DNA from: Trebouxia sp. TZW2008 | Lineage: Eukaryota > Chlorophyta > Trebouxiophyceae > Trebouxiales > Trebouxiaceae | Assembly (NCBI GenBank): GCA_002118135.1 | Contig: BDIU01000386.1 | Span: forward strand, 124,001-188,000 | Direction of reading: 5' to 3' | Length of the DNA stretch: 64,000 nt | Part shown: positions 15,001 through 28,551 of the stretch, piece after piece | How the letters are laid out: each line of letters opens with the position of its first letter | How positions within the stretch are numbered: the stretch's first letter is position 1 | Notes under the pieces: model-generated | Databases searched by the model: none | The model's input: the letters and a program-made list of their open reading frames with translations, nothing else | Told to the model about the DNA's origin: nothing | Made by a program: the position numbers and the translations under genes

Positions 15001-18000
15001 CATGTCGTTGTGCCTTGAGTCAAATACATTGCCATCAGCAGCAGGGATGCTCACAATAATAAGGCAGTCATAAAACTGAGGACAATAGCTGTTTGCAGTG
15101 GTACATATAGCTGCAGAGCAACAGCCATGGCCAGAAAGTAAATGCTGCAGAGAAATTGAGCTGCTGGCGCCGGGCACATACCTGGGATGTCAAGCGGTGA
15201 ACGGACGCAATGATGCATTCCACCAAGCCATCAATGACAATGTCACCAATGTAGTCCACATATGCCTTCCAAGCTGGAGCTCCCTTGCTGACTTTCAGCG
15301 TGCGGTTGCTGCTGGACAGGAGCTTTGTGATCTCCTTGCCTCCGTCAGAGATAAGGCTGTGGCACTTGGATGACACATCCCTAAAAGAGTTTGTCAGCTC
15401 CTCATAGGTGTGCACCTGTATACATGCAGCACCCCACCATCAGCATTGCCAAATTGTACGCATCCACTCAGATATCAATACTGCGGCTGCAGACGGGCAC
15501 TTGAGAAAAACAATACAGACGGAGGCGACAGCTTCTGGCTTGCTATGGGCGTCAGTCGGCTTGACAACTTGACACTCAATGTGATGAGGTGCCTACCTTG
15601 CCTTCCTTGCGGTCAAACATGGGGTTGGCAACCCAGGCGGCAAGCACTTCTGAGGTGCGCTTGACATTGCCCTTGATGGTTGCTAGGGTCTCGTTGACAT
15701 CACGCACAAGCGCCATGACCTCCATAATGTAGTCATCAATGTGATGACTGTTCCAGTTCAATGTCTGCGTAGCACACACCAGTCAGCATGCAAGCATGTG
15801 CTGTAGGCATGTTTCAGGTCAGAGCTGTGTCAGAAGCAAGCCTTGCTGCACACTGCACTTTGTTTGTATGGCATTCCAGTCTGCATGCGGACTGTAGAGG
15901 GTGACAGCAGCATAGCGTCATCAACACGCTGTCTTGCAAGAGATTGTCTTGGCACCAGCAATGACATCAAGCTCGCAGTCAACTGTGGTCTCAAGCAGCA
16001 TCAGCAGCAGCAGCAGCAGCTAAAGCACCTGCAGGCCTTTCTTTAGCGCGGCATCCACAGCCTCAAGCTTCTGTGTGATCAGTGGCTTCTCGACAGGCAG
16101 GATGGTGGCCTGAACATTGTTGTAGATGCCCACAATGAGCTGCAGGTTGCCCACTTGCTGGCGGAACATCACGTCACGCTCATATATCTGCATGCCAGAA
16201 CTCTTTCACAGAGGTGTCCGCTATAAAACATGCTGAACAGTATCTGAGCCTCCAAAGTTGCAGTGAAAGCAGCAAAACAATGCTGACAATTGTAAAGACA
16301 TACTTTAATTTTGCTTTCACATGGATCAAACGATGAAATGCTGACACAAGCTTGCTCAGAAAAGCGTCAGACAAGTCTCAGCTTTTCTGTAAGACAGCAC
16401 TTGGTGTGCACAGGTAGGAAATTTGCTGTTCACTCACCTTCAGAGCATTGGCGGGGATTTGTACTGGCAGATCTGGAAGCAGCAGGAAGTACCGCACTTC
16501 CCTCAGCAAGCGTACCAATGCAGCGTCAAAGTTGACCCTGAGTACACCTTGTGAGTCTTGAGACATCAGAGGCTGTTTCAGCTTCTGGTCTGAGATGGCC
16601 GAGATCAAATTGCACCAGTCCTGCAGCATTGCAAGCAATGTCAATAGCTGCTGTGTTGCAATCACTGGCACAATTATATCATTGGCAGTTGCAAAAAAAA
16701 GGTCAGTGGGCTGCCAAGCACACATACACATGCCGTGCCAATAGGCAGGCTGGCATATGAGCAGCTCACCTCCACTGTCGCCTTCTCATACTGGTCCATC
16801 TCTAACAGCAGGTGGTCATACTGATGTTGCACCTCACGAGCCTCCTCACTGTCCAACACCAGCTTGGGAAGGCTGTGCAGCTTCTCCATGGGACCTGCAA
16901 AGTGAATCATGACTGAAGTTTGCAGTGATGATGTCTGGAGAGATATTTGATGGGGCAACAGCGCTGTGTAGAGCGGCTTACGGCATGCTGCTGGTCAAAA
17001 TACACTTGCTGAATGCAAAAGTACGGCTGCTGCAGTATTGAGTGTTACACAGCTCATTTATGATCATACACTGCTGCCCGCAGTTCTTGCATATGAATCT
17101 ATCTACAGCAGATGCGCGATCATATGTGTTGACTTGGTAGCAGCTGCAGGTGAGCAAGCTGAGCTACAGCAGGATAGGTGTCAATAGCCTTCAGCGCTGC
17201 AAACATTGCTCACCTCCCACTCTTTCCTTGAGACCACGCACCCAAGTGACCCTGCCAGAGTGAGGCGCTGCGTTCTTGTTCAAGGGAGGACTGTCCTTAG
17301 TCTCCCTGAACATGTCAGCAACCTCCTTGAGGTCCTGCCCATAGCCTCGCACCAGGTCCAGATGCTTGCGCTCCAGATCAGTGGCGATGACGCCGCGATC
17401 CAGAAGGCCCTCAAAGCTGTCAAGCAGCTTGAAGATGGAAGCAACTGTAGTGCAGTCGTCAAAAGCCTGCATTGGCAGCACCTTTAAAGAGGACTCACAG
17501 CAAAAGCCTGTGCTTCATCAGCTTTGTTTGTGATATGCTCCAGACAGCTTAAGGTGGCAGGCAAAGAACGTGTAGGGAGCGGCATGGACAGGCAGACCAA
17601 GCTCATGCAACTCAGCAGGCAAAGTGCATACAGGAAGCGTAATGAACAGGCAACCAAAGCTTGTTTGAGTCAGCAGGCAAAGAGCATGCAGGGGTTTGTG
17701 CTGACCAATGGCATAACAAACTGCTGGTCAACTGAGCCGCCAGCAGGACACAATACCTGTGCAATGACAGCACCAAGCCTGCGCTCCAGCTCACGGATGA
17801 CCCCACAAAAAATGGCAAAGTCTGTGGCAAACTGGGTGGCTTCCACATTCATGGCATCATAGTTGAGCTTCTGAAACTTCTCAGCAGCAGACTGGAAGTC
17901 TGTGAAGATCTGCTTGACACTGTTGGTAAGCGTCTTGCCCTGCGACCAAGAAAAGTTTGCTATCAGACTCTTGCACATGTGCTTTTGAGTTCTCTCTGCG

Positions 18001-20435
18001 TCATGCTAATCTGGTACACATGAATAAACAGCTGGACACATAGGGTAGCTGCCAACCTCAGCACAGCCTTGTGCGCTTCATGTGAAGAAGAAAACAGCAG
18101 AGAAGCCAGCCTCACTTTATGCACACAGGGCATTGCAGCATATGCAAATACTGAAAGCAGTGACTTGTTCTCAAAAGATGTTGATGTCACCTTTGTGCCA
18201 CCAATCTCTACACGCTCTAGTTTGTGGAACTGCAGTGCAGTCTGGCTGAGGTTCAGCACATCATTGCATCTGTCCAGAAAGGCATCAAGGCGGCCAAACA
18301 GAGCGCTGTTCTGAAACTGCCAGGGGTTGCTGGGCGTTTCCTGGATGGTGCGAGCCTTGTTGTCAAAGTAGTAGCTCTTGAAGGCAGTGAGCACCCGCAC
18401 TGTCTGACGTAGCTTGTCTACTGCCTCTTGTGGCTCCATTTGCATCAGCTCTGGCCCTGCATACAGTCAAAGCTAATCATTGCTCTAGATTTTGAGCGGA
18501 GCATGCAGATCTCTAACAGCATCCAAGACGCACACTAGCTGGCGTAATTTGCATAGCGCATGATGTTGCCACGCAAAGGCAAAGCACACAATGTGCAGCA
18601 TATTTGATAGCACACTACAGATGTGCGTTGCACAGAAATGAACCCGTGACAAAGAAGAAAATGATGCTTGACAGCAAGCGGGTACACTGACCTGGTACAA
18701 ATTTGCAAGCTTGCATGATCAAGTCATTGCAGGTCTCGCGGATGAGCGTGACCATCTTTGCAGATGTGTTGTAGTAGCCAGAGTGCTTCCAAATCAGCAG
18801 CATGGTGTGGAACATTGGCTTGAACAGCTCTGTAAGGGCTGTGAAGTCATCCATGGAGTTCAACTTCTCCAGATACTTCCTCAGAGGCTTGAGATATTTG
18901 ACAGTGTCATTTGCCTCTCCACAGGCTGTTGTGACATCCTTCAGTAGCCTGCAGCACATCTCTCTCTGATTACAGGCTGAGCTGAATGGAATGGCCAAAC
19001 CACCGCAAGGATCATGTGATTGCAAAGATGCAGCTTTGGTTTGTCCAAAAAGCATGCTGTGAAAATTATGGAAGTTGTGCTTGCCTGTTGAATGCAGGAT
19101 AGTAAGTGCTTTTGACCAGCTCAAGCACTTTGGCGACCTTCTTCACACGCTCGCTGGACAGTTGCTGGTGTATGGCGTTCAAATTGGCAGCGCGCTCTGT
19201 CCAGAAATCAATCTCAGTCAAGGGACCAGGATGTGTATTAGGCTCCTGCATTGAAACAACAGCTGCTCTGTGGTCTGGCAATCACTGATGCAAATCAAGG
19301 ACTCAGACATCCAATGATGCCTTGGAATAAAGGCATCCAGTCGTTCATGGCTAAATTTGAAGGGACAAGGTGTTGCAGAAGGTGTACCTTCAACGCAGAC
19401 TCAGAGTCGGCCTTGAGGACGTCCTTGATCTGGCGAGTCCATGTGATGACAGCTCCCTCCAAGATGTGAATCTTGTCTTTGTCATGCAGGGCTGCGGGCT
19501 CTTGAGGAGCAATGTCAGAGGGGGGCAAAGGCAGCAGGGTTTGGCCCTTGACTTGACCAATGGTCACAAACACTGCAGCAAGACAGAGCATGCATGCTCA
19601 AAATGTTCTATCTTGACAGCAAGATTGGCCTCTGGCCATGGCAAATGAGTGTTGGTGCATTGTGTGCACTGACCATTGGCAATGAACTTGTGCAAGTTCT
19701 CTGTGACCTCCTTGCTCACAACATCTGGCCAGCCACTCCTGTTCATTGGGTTGCTGAGAACAGGAAGGATGACTTCCTGAGACAAAGCAGACAGAGTCTC
19801 CAGTGGAGATTCTGCAAAGTCTCCATAAGTCACCTGTACAGTACAGACAAGGCATTTGGTGCCACACCAACACCCAGAAGCGTCAAGCAGCATGATGCAA
19901 TTGCCAGTAGTGGCTTACATTCTTCTTGATGTTCTCAGCATTCAAGGAGGTCTTCTGATTCTTGATGAAGTACACAGTCTTGCGCTTGAATTTGGCAGGA
20001 GGCTTCACAGCCTGAAGTGACGCTCAAAAATGAGTCACTAGTCACTGCAGCCAGGAAAGCTTTCTCGCGCCAGAGAGCCAAACAAGAGTCACTCACTGCT
20101 GCGAGGTCCTTGCCATCCATGTAGATCATCAAACGAGGAACCTCGGGATCTTCCAGAAAGCTTGTGAGCTGACTCCTGCAGTTTGCCACCAAATTCTCAG
20201 CTATTTAGCATCAGACACTTGTCGTGAACAGATCGTGATGGACGCTCGATTCGACGTGCTTGTTAATAGACTGAGCGTCTCGGAACGCTTTGTGCAAGCA
20301 CCTTGACTCGGAAGCAAGGAGCTTCTGAAAGATATCCTCCTTGATTTTGAGTGATGAGCAAGTGCGGTCAGAGATCCAGTTGAAGCGAACATCCGCACTG
20401 GCAGCGACCTTTGCCGCGTCGTCATCTGCTCCCAT
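1..20435 (-). CDS. ODA4: axonemal outer-arm dynein heavy chain, beta type (3' part outside window)
   Basis: Motor subunit that powers flagellar bending by ATP-driven sliding along doublet microtubules. Translation starts at 20435 and the window ends inside AAA4, so linker, AAA1-AAA4 are here and stalk, AAA5-6 and C-terminus lie to the left. Forty-eight exons join in one frame (about 2978 codons): 20302-20435, 20097-20175, 19919-20011, 19674-19833, 19388-19572, 19085-19245, 18692-18948, 18191-18456, 17757-17939, 17214-17466, 16770-16894, 16438-16620, 16029-16187, 15597-15764, 15182-15415, 14669-14864, 14250-14410, 13702-13935, 13355-13474, 12820-13064, 12394-12544, 11923-12081, 11512-11693, 11153-11255, 10586-10879, 10092-10286, 9785-9904, 9460-9566, 9114-9208, 8559-8824, 7890-8265, 7320-7522, 6960-7100, 6490-6732, 6108-6251, 5596-5802, 4890-5228, 4450-4635, 4023-4196, 3570-3765, 3139-3282, 2602-2887, 2148-2337, 1746-1919, 1156-1430, 800-902, 309-530, 1-64. 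P-loops: AAA1 GPAGTGKT (about residue 1879), AAA2 GPAGCGKS (2161), AAA3 GNTGTGKT (2489), AAA4 GVGGSGKQ (2837). Walker B examples are FDEFNRI (AAA1) and FVDDMNM (AAA3). The axonemal class is certain. The beta (ODA4/DNAH9-11-17) assignment rests on motifs around AAA1-AAA2 and on the lack of an N-terminal kelch region, and is less sure. Confidence 0.93.
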
Positions 20436-21292
20436 GCTGATGTGTTTTTCTGAACCAAAATGTCAGTAGCGAGGCTATGCGAGGTACTTTGACGTTTGAG
20501 TGTGTGATGTGCGTGGCGTGGGTCAACTCAACCAAAACTAGTTGATGAGCTGGTGCAAAGAATGCAGATTCTATCGTACGCACATATTTCCAAGCCAGCG
20601 AGGACCTCCTCCGCAACGACCCGCAGTGATTTGCTGCGAGCTGGTAGCTCAACTTGACTGCCTACCTGGGATTCTGCACTCACCTGCTGTATTACGTTTT
20701 TGCCCTTGCATCACAATGCCACTTTTGATCCATGAAAGAGCTCATTTTAGCGCTGGGAAGCAGCAAGCTGTACTTACAGGCAAGCAATTGCTCGTGAGCC
20801 TTTCTGCGTATGTTTACCAAACGAAACTTTTTTCCTAAGGACTTATTGACAACTTGACTAGTCATAGAAGTGGTGCCGATGTATGATATCATGAACAGCT
20901 ACTTGTAACACTAGGCTGCACAGTGTGGCAACAAGTTGAAGACTTAATGCCCGTTGACAGCACCATGAGCTATGTGAGGGCAATGCATTGCAAGCAGGTG
21001 AGATTGTGTCTGATCTAAAGCATTGCATTTGCTGTGTAGTGATGCTCACAAAACCAGTCTGCCTGCAGGTCAGCTGATGTCTGCACCATTTGCACCTTCA
21101 AATGCTGATTGGCACCCAGATGTGATCTGGGCGCCACTTGCATACGTCACAACAGCATGCATGGCAGAGGTCAACAAGCAAAAAGATCAACCCCTTTTTT
21201 GTTCTGCTTTTCAAATTTCGCTGACAGAGAGGACAAGGCATCACACCAAGGCATGAATCACTGAACACACGAGAAGACTCAACACAAAGTGT
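20436..21292. other. intergenic region, dynein promoter side
   Basis: This 857-bp gap lies between the dynein start codon and the stop codon of the OMA1-like gene; both genes read leftward. It should hold the dynein promoter and 5' leader and the 3' UTR of the protease gene. I see no convincing ORF, RNA gene or repeat, and no motif I can assign to a transcription factor. Confidence 0.4.
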
Positions 21293-23842
21293 TCATTCCT
21301 GTACCAAGGTAGCTTGAGGGCCAAACATAGAGTCAAGCATGAATTTCCTGCTGCCTTCACAGCCTGACAGCTCATATAGCCGTGATGCTGCTGGCAGCTG
21401 TTTCTGCACATTCTTGATGCGGTCCTCTGTCAAAGGATGCGTCCGCAAGAAACCAGGCACTTGCGCTCCTCCCATTTTTGCTTCCTCAGTGCCCAGCTTC
21501 TGAAATACTACAGCTGCAACAGCACATCACAGTCAGTCTGAGTCAGTAGTGACTGTGCAACCAGCCTCTGCAGAACATGCTTGACTCTTGATGAAACCTT
21601 CAAAAGCGGCATCCTTGCAGCACAGCAGACCATGCCACAACTTTTGAAGCACTGCATGCATCTGGAAATGCTTGGAACACCCTGCTCAATATGATCACCG
21701 AAATCAACAGCCAAACATGAGTACATAACGTGCCCTGTTCAGTGCGTTGTCAGCGCTTTGACACTGAGTGAAGGCATATACAGGCAGAGCGCACGACACA
21801 GCTGAGAAGCCATGACAGCAGTTGAATCAGTCTAAAGCATGCAAGAAGAGCCACATTCAGGTCCGGCTGTTCTGTGACTCAATTGGATGTGTCACTCAGG
21901 CGCAGATGACAGGCCAGACAGTATTCAGGTGACAAATGAAGAGGCAACCATACCAGCAGCTGCAGGGTCATAACACGCTTTGGCTGCTAGCTGCATCCCA
22001 ATGGAGTCTGCTTCTGTCTCAGCTCGCCTGAAGAAGCATAAAGAGCTGTTGACACTGCCATGCAAAGCATAAGCACATATCATGTCCAAGCATTGGGCGC
22101 AACGTGACAGGCAGCGCATTGCTTCTGACAAATATGGAAACACAGCTCACAAGGCTGCCCCAAATCAGGGAACAGAGTTTGTGTACTATCAGCAGCATTT
22201 CACCAGACCTGGATGCTCAGCATGTACATCAGCAGCACAGCCTGACACAGAAATGACTCACTGCCTCTGTGCAAATTGGGCCAAATCATCGTACCTGCCC
22301 TTGCATGATTGTGAGCAGTGCCAGATTGGCCAAATCAGTCTACACATGTTGTGCTGATGGGCTATACCTGGAGTGTGGGAGGAAGAAGACAGCAGCTGCA
22401 GCGCCGGCAGGAATGGGAATACCAACAACAATGTACACAGCAGCGCGCAGCAGCTCAGATACTTCAGCTTGTGTCATCCTTTCAGCCTGTGTTTGGAAGC
22501 AAATCTTGGTATAGAGATCATTCTGTATTTTGCATGCTGCATTGCTTTGCAGTCTGGCATTGCAGGCATTGCAGCATGAGGCTCAGATGCTGATGGATCA
22601 TTTGTGCAGGAACACTTCATATGCGTACAGAGGGATGAATCACTCTACAGCAACATGTACACATGACAGCAAACATACACTAGTGGCTACACATGACATT
22701 TATAAACGGAACAGCGCTGAGCCAGAATGTTGCTGTCAAAAGAGCAAAGAAACAACATTGTGGCCCCCTGTCGTGCGGTCTAAGTCCCTCACCAGGCGCT
22801 ATACCATAGGGGTGTATGCTTCACTCACCGAATGACGTGCAACAACATGCGCAATCTCATGCCCCAAAACAGCAGCCAGCTGAGTCTCCATAGCTCTTCC
22901 TTGCAGAAGCTTCAACAGGCCGGTGCATACCACCACCTTGCCACCAGGCACCACAAAGGCATTGACTTGGTCGCTATCAATGACAGCAAATTCCCATTTT
23001 AAGCCCTGAATGCGCGTCGTCACATTACAGCTTTGTAGGCAGCAGCAGCAGGCATGAACGATTACAGCAATCAATCCTGTACCTGACCTTCATGTGCTGC
23101 ATGTGGCCAGACACGCCAGATTCATTGGAAGCCTTTTCTGCTATTCTTGAGCCGATTCTTTTCACCAACTTGACATAGGGATGGCCCTCAGGCAGCAAGG
23201 TGCCCTCAGACTTTGCTTGGTTCCGTATCTGATCAACGAGAGCTGCTCAGCGTGGGCAAAGTTGCTCAACTAGTCAGGAAAAGACAGCACGCGCCTGCTG
23301 AAAGGTGCTTTCGCCAAGCGACTGTTCCATAGACGTGGGTACCAAGATGCAGTGCATGCGGCCTGTGTAGGGCACTTCTTCCCTGTTTGTCACCCATATT
23401 ACAAATGAGCCTCCGGCCGCAAAGCCAACCCATGTCAGAGTTCGGCTACTCGCAAGACCTTCGACACCGAAAGGAGAGGTTCGTTGCTTGAAGTGCTGGT
23501 AATCACTGCAAACACACAAGCGTTGGCTGGCGAACAAATTGACGCATATAGCAGGCTGGCAGTGCTTTGCAAATACCCCGATTGATTCCACTGCTCGCGA
23601 GCTTGTCGTGCTACATGCTGAGCGCTTCTTGCAATATGTTGTCGCTGATCTTGCAGGGCACGACGCAACCCGTTCGTCGCCGCCCGTCGCAGCATAAATT
23701 TCTCGAGCCTCGCGAGGTTAGGCAGTAACTCGTGCAGCAGAAGACCGCAAGGTCTTGACAATTGGGCAAGCCGAGACCCGCTGTAACGCAGAACTCCGAA
23801 AGCACTCACACACGCACCTTCCTTTCCACCTACGCTGGCCAT
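21293..23842 (-). CDS. OMA1: OMA1-like M48 family zinc metallopeptidase
   Basis: Membrane-bound zinc protease of the M48C family. Members act in the mitochondrial inner membrane in protein quality control and stress-induced processing. Seven exons (23577-23842, 23291-23505, 23088-23242, 22829-23005, 22368-22486, 21954-22027, 21293-21513) join in frame to 408 residues, near the usual family size. The first 90 residues are Arg/Ala-rich and fit a mitochondrial presequence. A single hydrophobic segment lies at about 112-126, followed by the family signature PYTGR. The zinc motif HEIAH is at 261-265 and the third ligand is probably E314 in the ETEAD motif after SRR, typical of OMA1. The start codon at 23842 is the first ATG of the open frame. 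The gene is head-to-head with the glycosyltransferase (265 bp between start codons). Family assignment is firm; mitochondrial location is inferred. Confidence 0.9.
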
Positions 23843-24107
23843 GTCACGTCCCTTGCTTCTTCTTGTTGTGATTCAAGTGAGCGCTCCTGCCGCGCGGAGT
23901 CGCACCGTTGCTTGCGATACAACCGAAACTGGGTCGGGAGCCGTGTCGTACGCCTGCCAACAAAAAGAAGCGCGCGCTGACTTCGATTGCAGATTCTGTG
24001 GCAACGACGACGGTTAAAGTTGAGAAACAGCTCGTTCACCTTGCTGCAACAGCATAAAGCTGATATAGATCGTTGCAGCCGAGTCATGAGGCCGTGAATG
24101 TCACGAC
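23843..24107. promoter_or_regulatory. shared (bidirectional) promoter candidate, OMA1-like / GT92-like
   Basis: The two start codons point away from each other and are only 265 bp apart, so both 5' UTRs and core promoters must fit here. No TATA box or other element was identified with certainty. The inference rests on geometry alone. Confidence 0.4.
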
Positions 24108-27100
24108 ATGCACCCCAGCTCTAGTCGCTCGGCACTCAGAGGATCGTACGCAAAGTCTGGCGCCAAGTCCGGCGCAGGTGCCTCGTGCTTGTCAGCTAAG
24201 ACAGCGCAGTGCTTGATTGGACTACCTTTGGTCTTGGCGCTGTTCGCGCTATCATTGCAAGTGAGCCGAAAAGCCTCCTTATTATGCAAGGCAAATGTTT
24301 GCTGGGCTATTCGTGGGCTTCGTCAGTACGGAATCTGCAATTGCTGACTGCAGTGGACAACGCGAGACGGAGGTGGCCAAAGACCTATCACAATGTCTGA
24401 GGGCTTTGGTGCCAGGTATGTGAGTCAGCAAGGCACTCAAGTCTTCCTTGACCTGGGCAAGTATAAAACCCGGGCACTGCACCATGCAGTGATAGGTTGC
24501 CACTAGGCGGTTCCAGCACACGCAAAGAGCTTAGGGAAGCGATAGACACTGGGACAGGCAGCAAACCTCAGCACTCTGCTGGACAGCAATCTGGTGTTGA
24601 ATGGCGGCCTGCAGGCACAGACCTCCAAGGGCAGAAGGTATTCATGTTCCTCTGTTGATGCTATTATGCATGACTTCTGCATGCTGTGTGATCTGTTCAG
24701 TCAAGAGACATGTCCCAAGCGCACAGCAGAATGTGATTTGGCTGCCAATCATGCAAAGGAGTTGCTGCTGCTGCTGTGACCTGCCTGCACCCCTGCAAAA
24801 GCTATGCCTGGCAAGTAGGTGCTATGCTTGCAAGTATCACAGCCCGTGTACGCTGTCCCATAGTCAGATCCTGATGCAGCGCATAACAAGGCAGGCCTGC
24901 TTATCATGTAATGTTCAGAGGTCAGCACCCCATGCAGTTGCAACATTGCACTGCGTGAGACTGCAGTCACGGGACAAACTTGCTAGCACACTAAACGCTG
25001 TTGGGATCAGCGTACAGCACTCTGCCTGATGGACAGGCTTCCACTCGCGACTGTGCAAGGAGACTCACATAGTTGGCTGCATCAACTGTGCAACACTTTC
25101 TGCTCAACTGCAGCTCGCCTTCGTTGGCATGACATCAGAGCCCTACGACCAGATACGCGTATGGCTCCAATACCATCAGTCAATAGGGGTCTCGATCTTC
25201 TACCTGTTTGTGGACGGCCAAGCAGCTCGCCCAGAGGTTCAGGCACAGCTGTCCCTGCTGCCTGGAGTGACTGTCATTCCTAGGGATGAGGAACTGATTG
25301 ACAGGCAGGCCCACAGCCGCATATGGAATGAGACCTGGCTTGCTGCCTTTTTCCACAAGCCATGCAACCATGAGCTGTTTGTGAGGCAGAGTCTCAACAT
25401 GGAAAGTGAGTCACTACTGCAGCGCCAGCTGCTCATGCATCTGATGATCTGATACAATACGCAAGGCATGTCTGTAGCAATGATAGGCATGTCTGTAGCA
25501 ATGATGTGTTCCAGAATTCTTGGCTGGAACAGTCTCAACTCATGTTCAGCTCAATTTGTTGCATGCATGAGTCTGCATCGCAGTACATGAGGTTGTCATC
25601 TGTCTCTTGCCTGCACCGCAGTTGCTGTAGAGACAATCGAGCGCAGGGTCGCAATAGACGTCATGTACAAGCAATTTGCACCATTGCATTACATCCTCAG
25701 TCATGAACAGCAAGCACATCTTGAAGCTGTCATGACTTGCCAGAGGGCAGGGGTGTGGCCTTGTACTTGTCATTGAGACCACAAAAGTGTAAAATGGACA
25801 GCAGAAAGCACCTGTGCTATGTTTTGATTTGAGGTATACATTGCCATGCAAGCAACACAACAACAAAGTACACTGCATCAAGACTCAGCGAGCTGGCCTA
25901 TTGTCTTTCCTTGCAAGACAGACACAGACATGCCAACAATGCCTGCTGTTTTATGCAGTTGCCATTGAGCTGGCTATGAAGGACAAGGTAGACTGGCTTC
26001 TGCACATTGACACGGACGAGCTGATGTACCCAGGAGGCAACGACGGCTTCTCCTTGCAGCGAGTGTTGGCAGATTTCCCAGATGATGTTGACACAGTGGT
26101 CTTCCCAAACTATGAGTCTCTGCCAGAGTCTGACAAAGTGCATGATCCTTTCACTGAGGTGAGCAGATCGTTACCAGCAAACACAGCATGTGCAAAGTTG
26201 CCTTGCAAGTGTGCGTGAAGTACAGCAGCACCGGGATTCTATTCGAAATCCAATCTGTAGATGTGTGCTGCAGCGCAAAATGATGTGGTTGGCACATTCA
26301 GGATGGAAGATCAGTCTGTATGTGGAAGGACCAAAAAGTAGCACTCCAGCTTCTGTTGCCAGCATTTGAGCCACTAGTGGTGAAGGCGCAACAGCTTGTC
26401 TGAGATTGCTTCAAGCATGCGGTTGGCACACAGTGGGGTGTATTGTGCATGACAAATGCCTTGGCACATTACTTCTCATCACATATGGTTTGTGTACTAA
26501 CTGTGCTGATGCCCATCTGTTCCAGGTTTGAAGAGGGTGCGGCTGTCTTGACGTGTACATGATCGCTTCTGTGAAATGGTTACAGACCTTTCACTGTTGT
26601 CAGCAAGCCAGTGAAGCAAGAAGCAAAATCAACCCAAGATGTCTTGGCAAGGCCAAGAAGCTGTTATGACCTGACTGATTGCTTGCAGGTGACTTTGTTC
26701 AAGCGCAATTATGCCCACGTGGTTTCAGACAGCTATTTCAAATCATATCATACAGTTGCTCGAGGGAACCCAAACTACTTCATCACATATGGTAATGGCA
26801 AGTCAGCAGCTAGGGTACGGCCAGGGTTGAGACCAAATGGAGCGCATAGATGGTACAACTATTTCAGGGCTCCCATGTGAGACTCCTTTCCCTTCTTGAA
26901 CCTGCTGTTGCAAACAAGTTGTGCATGATCCAAAAAGCATGCTAGACAGATTCAGCAGGCCCAGCTAGGTATGTGCTAGAGCATTCTACTGTCCGACCAT
27001 TTCAGTCCTGTGCTAATGTGAACCAAAAGATTGGCTTGTTGTAATATGTACAGCTCGTTGTCAGAAGCTTCCAATAAGTGGCACTCCAGCTTCTGTTGCC

Positions 27101-28514
27101 CCTGCCTTGCTTTGCCATCACCTGCCTCACTGGGTGCATTTGCTGAATTGCTTCAGCAGTTATCTGATTGAGTAGTTGACTTGAGTCATTGCTGACTTGA
27201 TTGCTTAATGACTTGGCTGAGCGCCTCTTGTGCTGCGCAGAGAGGAGACATGCGAGCAAGCAGCTGTTCTGCATTACACCTACAACCGTTTTGAGGATCT
27301 CAAGAGCCGACGAGACCGCTGTGATTGTGCGCCCACAGAAGACGATGCCAAGCGCTGCTTCATACTGCCCTTTGACAGATCGGTATGCTGCCTCCCTCTG
27401 CTCATGGCATGTGTTGGCTAAATTTGCAAGCGCCCATGTTGCCTGACTAGACACACAGTGTGACCAGCTAGCTGGCATTCATTGAGGTTCTCTACAGAGT
27501 TGCTTGTGCTGGCTTTTAATGAATTGGTCCGGTGTCTCACTCCGCGCATGGCATGTAACACAAGTTACTGTACAGTTAAGAAAAGTCACTTACAAATGAC
27601 AAGTCACTGCTGATGTGTTTGCTTTGCAGGCCTTTCTGGCTGCATCTCTCAAAACAGATGAGGAGCTGCTGGGCTGGTTCAATGAGCGCTTGGTATGGAA
27701 TGACCAAGGAGTTGTCTCTGAGATGCTCAAGAATGGTCTGTTTGTGCGCATCTTTGCACCTCAGGTATGCAGTGATGACATAGCAATATATAACAGGAGA
27801 CGTTGAAACAGTTGCAAAATCCAATCACACAATGACTTGCATTCAACGCCAACTGCACTTGCCTGATATGAGCGGCAGTTTTTGAGAGCTCTTTGATGCT
27901 CCTTGTCCCTTCATACATAGACATTCAAGCCTCTTCTGCCAAGGCTGCTGCTGATAGTTTTGCGTAATAAGCTGAAAAGTGCCACACACACAACACATAG
28001 AGCGAGTGTTTGTGATGTGTATCTTGACCCCTCAGATGCAGAAGTTGAGCTTGCTGCTGAGCTTTCCACACGCAATGCATTGTTTTCCTCACTTGCATTG
28101 TCAGCTGTGCCGGGCAGGCTGCTTAGCACCTGACAGGAATTGTGTGACACTGTATGATCCCTAGTGCCGCTCTGACTGCAAGCTGCTACTCTGCACAGCA
28201 CTGAACACTTTCGCACAGCTCCTCTCAGTAGACAGCTTTAGATCCACTCCACTCGCTAGCTGAGCATATTTTTGCTTGCAATTCACGTCACAGATCCCAA
28301 ACAAATTGCTGCTTTGTAGCCGGAAGAGAGCTGTTTTGCTTTCCATGCAGATTTTGGTGCGGGGCTTTCAAGCCATGAACGCTCACACATCTGCCAAGGT
28401 GACTCAAGACATGCAGCTGCCTGTTTTGCCTGACCCTGAAATGAATCACAAGCTGGCACAACAGACACAGCAGCAACAACAGCAGCAGCAGCAGCAACAA
28501 CAGCAGCAGCAGCC

Positions 28515-28551
<37 letters not shown>

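Noticed and set aside
14955..15045. Open stretch in a dynein intron reading [20 protein letters not shown] on the coding strand, a possible cassette exon
   Set aside because: The flanking exons join directly in phase 0 and give the expected family sequence (RLTSQ then VDPENMAK); no paired acceptor and donor fit.
20211..20302. Extending the first dynein exon to the stop at 20211
   Set aside because: A donor at 20301 (TCAAG|GTGCTT) removes the two stops, keeps the frame (126-bp intron) and joins to [12 protein letters not shown] as expected.
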